Of a stretch of DNA of 64,000 nt, positions 25,962 to 32,869 are shown in pieces. The translations under genes were made by a program, and so were the position numbers. Position 1 is the stretch's first letter. The number at the start of each line of letters is the position of its first letter. A model generated the notes under the pieces. That model worked only from the letters and a program-made list of their open reading frames with translations, was not told the origin of the DNA and searched no databases. Origin of the DNA: Mycolicibacterium stellerae (GTDB lineage Bacteria; Actinomycetota; Actinomycetes; Mycobacteriales; Mycobacteriaceae); contig NZ_RARC01000004.1 in NCBI RefSeq assembly GCF_003719305.1, forward strand, positions 186,001-250,000, written 5' to 3'.

Positions 25962-27044
25962 GTGTACGGTGCGACGCGCGGCGTGGCCCGCGAAACCCTG
26001 GACATTGCGCTCGTCGTCCCGCACACCGGTTCGGCGGGTATCTATGGGCCGTCGTGCGAGGCGTGCGCCGCGCTGGCGATCGCCGACGTGAATGCCGGCG
26101 CCGGGTTGCTCGGACGGCGGATACGACTCATCCCCGTGGACGGCAGTCGAGCACCGCTGGCCGTGGCGGCCGAGATCGCTGCCCTGCTCGAACTCGGCGT
26201 TATCGACGCGGTGACGGGCTGGCACATCTCACCCGTGCGGCAGGCCATCGCGAAAGTCACCGCCAACCGGGTGCCCTACGTGTACGGCCCGCTCTACGAA
26301 GGCGGCGAGCGAACGCCGGGTCTGTTCCTAACCGGCGAAACTCCCTCCTGCCAACTGCTGCCCGCCATGGACTGGATGAACGCCGCCTACGGAGTCGACC
26401 GGTGGGTCGTCGTTGGCAACGACTACGTCTGGCCAAGACAGACCGGCTCAGCGGCACGCCTGCACGCCCAGGCGCGCGGTCGCCCCCTGGTCGGCGAGAT
26501 GTACTTCCCTTTGGGCACCACCGACTTCAGCGCGGCGATCCGTCACGTCGAGGCCAGTGCCGCGTCGGGAGTGCTGCTGCTGTTGGTCGGTGGCGACGGG
26601 GTGGCATTCAACCGACAATTTGCAGCGACCGGCATGGCTGCGGCGGTGCCGCGTCTCAGCCCGCACGTCGAGGAGAACATGCTCATGGCCAGCGGCTCGG
26701 AGAGTAACGACGGGCTGTTCGCGTCCGCCGGGTACTTCGAGGCGCTCAACACCACCGCGAGCATGGACTTCGCCGCGCGCTACTACGCGCATTTCGGTCC
26801 AGCCGCGCCCGCGTTGAACAGCATCGGCGAATCATGTTATGAAGCACTGACTTTGCTGATGACGCTGGCTACGCGGGCGGGATCGCTCGACATCACCGAC
26901 CTCACTGTGGCAGCGGCCAACCTGACATACTGCAGCCCGCGCGGCGAGGTGACCATGCGCGGTAACCAGATGTCACAGGACATCTACGTGGCCGAAGCGG
27001 TCGGCCTGGATTTCGAAGTGCGCGACCGTATCTCGGCGGCATGA
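25962..27044 (+). CDS. AmiC/FmdD-like amide-binding protein without signal peptide
   Basis: 360-residue type I periplasmic-binding fold of the urea/short-chain-amide group (AmiC, FmdD, UrtA). LDIALVVPHTGSAGIYGPSCEACAALAIADVNAG, seen in pieces at the start, and VTGWHISPVRQAIAKV, VVGNDYVWPRQ and YFPLGTTDFSAAI are typical. There is no signal peptide or lipobox, so it is probably a cytoplasmic sensor like Pseudomonas AmiC rather than a transporter component. No ABC permease or AmiR-type antiterminator gene is adjacent. GTG 25962 follows GGAGG. It probably reports amide or nitrile presence to the neighbouring MarR system. Confidence 0.8.
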   Translation: MYGATRGVARETLDIALVVPHTGSAGIYGPSCEACAALAIADVNAGAGLLGRRIRLIPVDGSRAPLAVAAEIAALLELGVIDAVTGWHISPVRQAIAKVTANRVPYVYGPLYEGGERTPGLFLTGETPSCQLLPAMDWMNAAYGVDRWVVVGNDYVWPRQTGSAARLHAQARGRPLVGEMYFPLGTTDFSAAIRHVEASAASGVLLLLVGGDGVAFNRQFAATGMAAAVPRLSPHVEENMLMASGSESNDGLFASAGYFEALNTTASMDFAARYYAHFGPAAPALNSIGESCYEALTLLMTLATRAGSLDITDLTVAAANLTYCSPRGEVTMRGNQMSQDIYVAEAVGLDFEVRDRISAA

Positions 27045-27065
27045 GCGTCGGACGGGAGCGGGATC

Positions 27066-28577
27066 TCAGGCGCTTTCGGCGGCAACCGACGGCGCCGACG
27101 CGACCAGCCGATCGAAGCGCCCGATACGGCTGCGAAGTCGGGTGGCCGGATCGTGCATCGCCAGGGATGCGAGCTCCTGTCGGATCGCCGCTGCCACCCG
27201 GTTACAGAACTGCTTGGGTTCGCTGCGTGCATCGGGACATTCGGGGATGACGCGGTCCAGCGCACCGCTGGCGAGAAGATCCGCCGCGCGAACGCCCTGC
27301 CTTTGGGCGATCTCGGGAGCTCGCCGCGTGTTCTGGTAGAGAATTGCGCTGGCACCTTCGGGTGGCAGCGGCGACAGCCATCCATGCGCTGTCCCCAACG
27401 TGCGGTCGGCGGGAAACAGTGCCAGCGCGGCGCCTCCTGTGCCCTGTCCAAGGAGTATCGAAACCGTTGGCACGTCGAGGGCAATCATGTCGGCAATGCA
27501 CCTGGCGATCTCACCGGCGACACCGCCTTCTTCGGCCTCTGGCGACAGCGCGGCACCAGGGGTGTCGATGACCGACACGAGAGGCAGCCCGAGCTCGGCG
27601 GCCAGCCGCATGCCCCGTCGTGCCTGCCGTAGTGCCGCCGGGCCGATCGCACTGTCAGCCTGGGCGAGGCGATCCTGGCCGACAAGAACGCACGACACAT
27701 CGTCGAACCGCACCAGTGCGACGATCAACCCGGTGTCGACCTCACCCTGGGCTGTGCCGTTGAGGGCAACGACGTCGGTGGCCGCCGTGGCGAGCAGGTC
27801 CTGCACACCGGGCCGAGTCACATGCCGGGTCGCCTGCACCGACAGCCAGGCGGGCACGGTGTCGACGACACGTTCCGAAGCGGGCGTGACCGCCGACGCG
27901 CGCGACGGTGTCGCGACGATGTCCAGCGTGGCGGCCACCAACCCCGCGAGGTCCTCCGGACGGCAGACCGCATCGAGAAGCCCGTGTTGGTGCAGGTTTT
28001 CGGCGGTCTGCACGTTCGGGGGGAACGGGCTTCCGTGGAGCGCCTCATACACCCGTGGTCCGAGGAATCCGATCAATGCCTGCGGCTCGGCGAAGGTGAG
28101 ATGACCCAACGATCCCCACGACGCGAAGACCCCACCGGTGGTGGGGTGACGCAGATAGACAAGGTAAGGCAGGCCGGCCGCCTTGAGATCGGCGATCGCC
28201 GCCGTGATGCGCACCATCTGCAGGAACGCGGTCGTACCCTCCTGCATGCGGGTGCCCCCTGACGTCGGCAGCACAAGCAGGGGCAGTCGTTGGGTCGTCG
28301 CACGACGGATGGCTGCGGTGAGCCTGTCGCCTGCGCCCACGCCGATCGAGCCGCCGAGAAATCCGAACTCGCACACCGCGATCGCGATCTGATGCCCCCG
28401 AATGGACGCAACGCCGGTGAGTATCGACTCATCGATGCCCGTCTTGGCGCGAGCACACTCCAACTCATCGGCATACTCGGCACTCCCACCCACATCGGGC
28501 AGGGTGATATCCCACGAGGTCCACGATCCTTGATCGATGAGTACATCGAGCATCTCGCGCGCGCTGAGCCGAGTCAT
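27066..28577 (-). CDS. Acyl-CoA carboxyltransferase, AccD3-like (fused beta-alpha halves)
   Basis: 503-residue carboxyltransferase with both crotonase-fold halves. The N-half has FLGGSIGVGAGDRLTAA, PTSGGTRMQEGT and LRHPTTGGVFASWGSLGH. The C-half has RRGMRLAAELGLPLVSVIDTPGA and VSILLGQGTGGAALALFPADR. It resembles M. tuberculosis AccD3 from memory. The N-terminal zinc-finger cysteines of bacterial AccD are absent. No biotin carboxylase or BCCP gene is nearby, so it may borrow these from elsewhere or act as a decarboxylase subunit. Start ATG 28577 overlaps the CoA-transferase stop (ATGA), so the two are translationally coupled. Confidence 0.85.
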   Translation of the reverse strand: MTRLSAREMLDVLIDQGSWTSWDITLPDVGGSAEYADELECARAKTGIDESILTGVASIRGHQIAIAVCEFGFLGGSIGVGAGDRLTAAIRRATTQRLPLLVLPTSGGTRMQEGTTAFLQMVRITAAIADLKAAGLPYLVYLRHPTTGGVFASWGSLGHLTFAEPQALIGFLGPRVYEALHGSPFPPNVQTAENLHQHGLLDAVCRPEDLAGLVAATLDIVATPSRASAVTPASERVVDTVPAWLSVQATRHVTRPGVQDLLATAATDVVALNGTAQGEVDTGLIVALVRFDDVSCVLVGQDRLAQADSAIGPAALRQARRGMRLAAELGLPLVSVIDTPGAALSPEAEEGGVAGEIARCIADMIALDVPTVSILLGQGTGGAALALFPADRTLGTAHGWLSPLPPEGASAILYQNTRRAPEIAQRQGVRAADLLASGALDRVIPECPDARSEPKQFCNRVAAAIRQELASLAMHDPATRLRSRIGRFDRLVASAPSVAAESA

Positions 28578-29782
28578 CGGTGCTCCGCAAGAAGGGTCGA
28601 TTCGATGAGGTCGTTGTCGGCACCGAGCACCGGGGGTGCGGTGTGCTGGTTATGTGTCAGTTCAGTGCCGTCGGAGTCGAAGAATCGCAGTGGCGGGCCA
28701 GGCAATGTGATGGTCCCCAGCGTCTCGTGATCAACGTCTATCAGCAGACCCTGCGATCTGGTCTGCTCCCATTCGTAAACCTCGCGAATGCTGCGAATTC
28801 GCCCGGCAGGCACACCGATTCGATCCAGTTTGCTCAGTAGCTCGTCGGTGGTGTGCAGCGCGAAAGCATCGGAAACCATCTCTTGGACTTGCTTGCTGTT
28901 GGCTACCCGGTGCGGGTTCGACTCCATGCCGGGGGTAGTGGCGTCGAGCCCGAACCCGTCGCAGAACCGTCTCCAGAGGCCCTCGCTGCCGACCGCGATT
29001 TGCACCGCGCCGTCGGCGGTGTCGAACAGCCCATACGGGCTGATCGATGGGTGGTGGTTTCCGCTGGCCTCGCCGGTCTGCCCGGCGACCGTCCACTTCG
29101 TCCCCTGGAAGGCGTGAACGCCGACGACGGCGGCCAGCAGTGAGGCTCGGACCACCTGGCCGCGACCCGTGCGCTCGCGTTCCTGAAGTGCCGCAAGGAC
29201 GCCGAATGCGCCGTACATCCCGGCCAGCAGGTCGGCGATCGGCACTCCCACGCGTTGCACATCGGTCGGTGCCGAGCCGGTCACCGACATCAGGCCCGCT
29301 TCCCCCTGCGCGATTTGGTCATAGCCTGCGCGCGCGGCTTCAGGACCGTCATGGCCGAAGCCGCTGATAGACAACACCACGAGGCGCGAATTGATCTCGG
29401 CTAGCTGTTGTTGGGAAAAGCCAAGCCGGTCAAGGACTCCGGGGCGGAAGTTCTCCATCAGTACATCGGCTTGGCGGACCAGAGCGCGCAACGCGGCCCT
29501 GCCGGCGTCATCCTTGAGGTCGAGCGTCACCGACTTCTTGTTTCGGTTCGCACAGAGGAAGTACGTCGACTCTCGTTCGCCCCGATCCGGTTCGACGAAT
29601 GGCGGACCCCAACCGCGGGTGTCATCGCCGCCCTGCGGGTTCTCCACCTTGATGACGTCTGCGCCGAGGTCGCCGAGCATCATCGCCGCGTGCGGCCCGG
29701 CCAAGGCACGCGTCAGATCGACGACTGTCAGCCCGGCCAGGGGCCCGGTCGGCCGCGTCGCGGAGGGAACTGGGAATGTCAT
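28574..29782 (-). CDS. Class III CoA-transferase (CaiB/BaiF family)
   Basis: 402-residue family III CoA-transferase that would activate a carboxylic acid to its CoA ester. Family motifs: LAGLTVVDLTRALAGPHAAMMLGDLGADVIKVE at the start (in pieces), VTLDLKDDAGRAAL, LMENFRPGVLDRLG and YDQIAQGEAGLMSVTG. The catalytic Asp is expected near residue 170 in this family (the ARAGYDQIAQ region). First gene of the two-gene minus-strand unit with the carboxyltransferase. Its upstream region carries three 8-bp direct repeats. Confidence 0.9.
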   Translation of the reverse strand: MTFPVPSATRPTGPLAGLTVVDLTRALAGPHAAMMLGDLGADVIKVENPQGGDDTRGWGPPFVEPDRGERESTYFLCANRNKKSVTLDLKDDAGRAALRALVRQADVLMENFRPGVLDRLGFSQQQLAEINSRLVVLSISGFGHDGPEAARAGYDQIAQGEAGLMSVTGSAPTDVQRVGVPIADLLAGMYGAFGVLAALQERERTGRGQVVRASLLAAVVGVHAFQGTKWTVAGQTGEASGNHHPSISPYGLFDTADGAVQIAVGSEGLWRRFCDGFGLDATTPGMESNPHRVANSKQVQEMVSDAFALHTTDELLSKLDRIGVPAGRIRSIREVYEWEQTRSQGLLIDVDHETLGTITLPGPPLRFFDSDGTELTHNQHTAPPVLGADNDLIESTLLAEHR

Positions 29783-29799
29783 CGGGGACCACCTTCGGC

Positions 29800-29831
29800 C
29801 TAGTGACTTAGTGGGTTAGTGGACTAGCCAA
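29800..29831. promoter_or_regulatory. 8-bp periodic operator-like repeats before the CoA-transferase gene
   Basis: CTAGTGAC, TTAGTGGG, TTAGTGGA and CTAGCCAA follow one another from 29800 to 29831 with an exact 8-bp period, beginning 18 bases upstream of the start codon. Related CTAGTGGA and CTAGCCAG units occur 16 bp apart in the matC-GntR promoter. Both likely bind the same regulator, probably the divergent GntR protein. Confidence 0.55.
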
Positions 29832-29883
29832 TTTAGGAAACCATGTCCTGACCTGCGCGTCAAGGGTTGCCGATAAGCGCATA

Positions 29884-29899
29884 TGTGATCTGGGTCATA
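29884..29899. promoter_or_regulatory. CRP-like site
   Basis: TGTGA-6 bp-TCATA matches 9 of the 10 conserved positions of the mycobacterial CRP consensus TGTGA-N6-TCACA. It lies about 100 bp upstream of the CoA-transferase start, between that gene and the end of the MatC-type carrier gene. Catabolite-type control of the operon would fit, but the site was found by eye only. Confidence 0.4.
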
Positions 29900-29905
29900 T
29901 AGAAA

Positions 29906-29946
29906 CGCGATCGGCGACCCGCATTTGCAGCGGGCCGCCGATCGCG
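29906..29946 (-). terminator. Strong hairpin after the MatC-type carrier gene
   Basis: Seventeen-base arms (29906-29922 and 29930-29946) pair with a single mismatch around a 7-base loop. The stem is very GC-rich and starts 16 bases after the carrier stop codon, with no U-tract. It should end transcription of the carrier gene and separate it from the CoA-transferase unit. Confidence 0.65.
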
Positions 29947-29961
29947 GACGTCAGGTGGTGC

Positions 29962-31326
29962 TCAGAGCCATCCCGGCAGCACGAGCGCCGCCCAAGCGAT
30001 GAGCGGACCGATTGCGACAACCAGCGCGCTGTACTTGAGGATCTGTTTGTAGAACTTGTCGCGGTCGACATCATGGGCGTTGGCCAATACCAGCGCCCCG
30101 TTCGTCGAGAATGGACTGACGTCGACAATTGTCGACGAGATCGCCAGGGCGACCACGACCCCGATCGGGCTGACCTCACCAGCGAGCAGCAGTGGCACGG
30201 CCAGAGGGATGGTGGCGCCGAGGATGGCCGTCGATGAGGCGAAGGCCGACACGATGCCGCCGAGATAGCAGAGCAACAGCGCGACGAGGAGAGGCATGCC
30301 AAGTCGTGCGACGCCGTTACCGACCCATTCGACGCTGCCTGCCTCCTGCAGCACGCCCACGAAGGTCAACACGCCGCCAATCAAAAGCACGGTGGACCAA
30401 CTGATTTGGGATACTGCGCCCTTCTGTGCCTTCGGCGAGGCCAGCGCCAGCACTGCGGCGACCGTCATCGACACGAACCCGATGTCGAGATCGAGGATCA
30501 GCGAGAACACCGCCAGTGCGACGAGGCCGATGATGGTGAGCACCTGGTCGTAGGTGACGGACTTTGTGGGCAGCAGCGGGGCGTCAACCTCGGTCTCGAC
30601 TCTTGTTGAAGACATGGTCGTGGTGCCGCCTCTGCCGTCACCGGACGGCGTGGGGCCGCCCGACCCATCGGCCGTTTCGTTGATGTCCTCCGGCGTTTCG
30701 ATGTCGTCGTGCACAGTTCGACCGATCAACGAACGTCCGCCGAGGAAGGCGAACAACGCCACGCCGATCGCGGCATTGAAAAACAGGCTGCCAAGGAACA
30801 GGGCGACCGGGCTGTTCACCAGGTCGGCCTTGGCGACGATGTTGTTCACGGTGACGCCGTAGATGCTGATCGGCGAGAAGCCGCCTGCCTGCGCGCCGTG
30901 GATCACCATCATGCCCATCAGCAACGCATTGATCTTGTAGCGCCTGGCGAAGTTGAGCGCGATCGGCGCGATGATCGCCACGGCGGCCGGGCCGAGCGCG
31001 CCAAGCGCGGTCAATACGCCGGTGATTCCGAACATCACCCACGGAATGAACGCGACGCGGCCGCGTACCATTCGGACTGCGCCGCGCACCATCAAATCGA
31101 CCGTGCCGTTGTTCTGGGCGATCGCGAACAGGTAGGTGACGCCGACGAGCGTCAAGAACAGCTCGCTCGGGAAGCCGGCGATGATGTCGTCGGTGTTCAT
31201 CCCGACGGCGAGGGTGCCGACAAGGAATGCGGCGACAAAGCCCAGCGTGCCCATGTTGATCGGCAGCAGTGTGGCAGCCGCGAACATCGCGATGAGAGCC
31301 AGAATCGGAATGAGTTCGAGGGGCAT
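29962..31326 (-). CDS. MatC-type dicarboxylate/malonate carrier (SLC13-like permease)
   Basis: 454-residue membrane carrier with about 10-12 spans. The N-terminal half ([41 protein letters not shown]) corresponds to the MatC N-terminal family found in malonate and dicarboxylate carriers. ITGVLTALGALGPAAVAIIAPIAL and GAQAGGFSPISIYG are also typical. A long hydrophilic central loop (about 205-255) separates the halves. VSPFSTNGALVLANAH near the end is the second conserved motif. It is divergent from a GntR gene and is followed by CoA-transferase and carboxyltransferase genes, suggesting uptake of the acid they process. Confidence 0.83.
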   Translation of the reverse strand: MPLELIPILALIAMFAAATLLPINMGTLGFVAAFLVGTLAVGMNTDDIIAGFPSELFLTLVGVTYLFAIAQNNGTVDLMVRGAVRMVRGRVAFIPWVMFGITGVLTALGALGPAAVAIIAPIALNFARRYKINALLMGMMVIHGAQAGGFSPISIYGVTVNNIVAKADLVNSPVALFLGSLFFNAAIGVALFAFLGGRSLIGRTVHDDIETPEDINETADGSGGPTPSGDGRGGTTTMSSTRVETEVDAPLLPTKSVTYDQVLTIIGLVALAVFSLILDLDIGFVSMTVAAVLALASPKAQKGAVSQISWSTVLLIGGVLTFVGVLQEAGSVEWVGNGVARLGMPLLVALLLCYLGGIVSAFASSTAILGATIPLAVPLLLAGEVSPIGVVVALAISSTIVDVSPFSTNGALVLANAHDVDRDKFYKQILKYSALVVAIGPLIAWAALVLPGWL

Positions 31327-31459
31327 GACGATCTCCGGATCTATCCGTTTGGGCCGACTGACCTAGTGGAGCATTGGCCTAGCCAGTAAAACAGTGAGCG
31401 CAGTCACTGTCAACCCGCATTGTGACCCGCACATCACTGGACCGCCGGAGGGGTTGAGT
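31327..31459. promoter_or_regulatory. Divergent promoter of the MatC carrier and GntR genes with operator dyad
   Basis: ACAGTGA (31391-31397) and TCACTGT (31404-31410) form a perfect 20-bp palindrome with a 6-bp spacer. Next to it CTAGTGGA (31363-31370) and CTAGCCAG (31379-31386) repeat motifs seen upstream of the CoA-transferase gene. GGAGGGG at 31446-31452 is the ribosome site for the GntR gene. Confidence 0.6.
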
Positions 31460-32182
31460 ATGGTGGAGCAGAGAGTAGGTGAGTCAGTGGTAGAGCAACT
31501 CAGACCTGTCACCCGGCCAAGGCTGTATGAGGTCATCGTCGAGCAACTCTGTTCGTACATCGCCGACAACGCGATGACGCCAGGGGATCGGCTTCCGGCC
31601 GAGCGTGACTTGGCGTCCAAACTCGGCGTGAGCCGGGCATCGCTGAGTCAGGCGCTAGTGGCCCTTGAAGTGCAGGGCGTCCTGTCGGTGCGCCACGGTG
31701 ACGGAGCCATCCTGGTGCGGCGGCCCACCGAGGAGCGCGCCATCAAGGCATTGCGCGAACATGCTGACCGCATTCCCGACATCATCGAGGCGCGCGAGGC
31801 GCTCGAGGTGAAGCTGGCGGGGCTTGCTGCCGCGCGGCGCAGTGAAGTAGAGATGGCAGCCATCGACGCGGCGATCGCGAAGATGGAGTCAGAGGTCGAC
31901 GCAGGGGACCGTGGCGTCGTCGGTGACGAAATGTTCCACGAGGCGATTACGACTGCGGCGCATTCGTCGTTGCTCGCCAAGCTGATGCACGAGATATCCG
32001 GGTTGGTCAGGGAAACGCGTATCGAGTCCCTATCGCAAGAGCATCGGCCCCGGCAGTCGCTCGAGGGTCACCGGCGGATCGCCGAGGCTGTGCGCCAGCA
32101 AGATTCGGCCGCGGCGTCACGGGCGATGGCCGACCACATTCGGCTGGTGTCCGACGTCGCGTTGCTACGCAACGCAGACTGA
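31460..32182 (+). CDS. GntR-family (FCD/FadR subfamily) transcriptional regulator
   Basis: 240-residue regulator. Winged HTH at the N-terminus (LYEVIVEQLCSYIADN, GDRLPAERDLASKLGVSRASLSQAL, GVLSVRHGDGAIL, about residues 20-85) and an all-helical FCD ligand domain with EAREALEVKLAGLAA, DEMFHEAITTAAHSSLL and LEGHRRIAEAVRQQD, whose Asp/His residues bind metal in the family. ATG 31460 is chosen because GGAGGGG lies 7 bases upstream. It likely represses the divergent carrier gene and the CoA-transferase operon until an acid effector binds. Confidence 0.9.
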   Translation: MVEQRVGESVVEQLRPVTRPRLYEVIVEQLCSYIADNAMTPGDRLPAERDLASKLGVSRASLSQALVALEVQGVLSVRHGDGAILVRRPTEERAIKALREHADRIPDIIEAREALEVKLAGLAAARRSEVEMAAIDAAIAKMESEVDAGDRGVVGDEMFHEAITTAAHSSLLAKLMHEISGLVRETRIESLSQEHRPRQSLEGHRRIAEAVRQQDSAAASRAMADHIRLVSDVALLRNAD

Positions 32183-32219
32183 CCTTTAATCCACTTCTTG
32201 CACGGGGGGCCAGCGCGGC

Positions 32220-32687
32220 TCAGCCGCCGAGCAGCTGGATGAGGCGATGATCAACGAGTTCGCGCATGACCAGCGACGTGTTGGTGCGTCGGACGCCGCG
32301 GATGCTCAAGATCTGACCGGCGATGCGGTAGAGGTCGTCGGCGTCGCGGGCAACGACCTGAATGAGAAGGTCGGCACCGCCGCTCAGGCCGAGCACTTCG
32401 ACAACCTCCGGTATCTCCGCCAATGCATCGGACACTTGGCTCAGCAGACGCTGTTTGAGGCGGGCGCGGATGAATGCGCGCATCGGATATCCCAGAAAAG
32501 CCGGATTGACGCGGCGGTCGAATGCCAACAGGGCCCCGCTCTGGTCCCACTTGTTCAACCGGGCTTGCACGGTATTGCGCGACACCCCGGTCTGCGCAGC
32601 CAGGGCGATCGCTGACGCCCGCGGATCACGTGCCAACGCGACAAGAAGCCGGGCGTCGATCGGGTCAGGGCCGGCTTTGGTTGTCAT
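32220..32687 (-). CDS. Lrp/AsnC-family transcriptional regulator
   Basis: 155-residue regulator: N-terminal HTH (DARLLVALARDPRASAIALA, GVSRNTVQARLNKW) and C-terminal RAM/AsnC ligand domain (VEVLGLSGGADLLIQVVARDADDLY). These regulators sense amino acids and form higher oligomers. ATG 32687 follows AGAGGTG. Divergent from the E1-like gene across 182 bp containing two palindromes, so it probably controls that gene. Confidence 0.88.
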   Translation of the reverse strand: MTTKAGPDPIDARLLVALARDPRASAIALAAQTGVSRNTVQARLNKWDQSGALLAFDRRVNPAFLGYPMRAFIRARLKQRLLSQVSDALAEIPEVVEVLGLSGGADLLIQVVARDADDLYRIAGQILSIRGVRRTNTSLVMRELVDHRLIQLLGG

Positions 32688-32869
32688 TCTGAGCACCTCT
32701 CAACGTCGCCCACGGGATCCACGGGTGCATTCTGCACAATTATTGTGACGGTAGTTGCTCATTTTGATGCCAGGTGCTGCACTTGATCTGCAATCTGCCC
32801 CTCGTATCCGCCGGCTGCGCCTCTGCGGTTATCGGCAGATGGACAAGAACGAACCGTTGAGGAGCGCCG
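32688..32869. promoter_or_regulatory. Divergent AsnC/E1 promoter with two adjacent palindromes
   Basis: GTGCA-TTC-TGCAC (32725-32737) and CACAAT-T-ATTGTG (32735-32747) are 13-bp palindromes that overlap by three bases. Position midway between the divergent starts and the A/T-centred second palindrome suit Lrp/AsnC binding. Confidence 0.6.
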
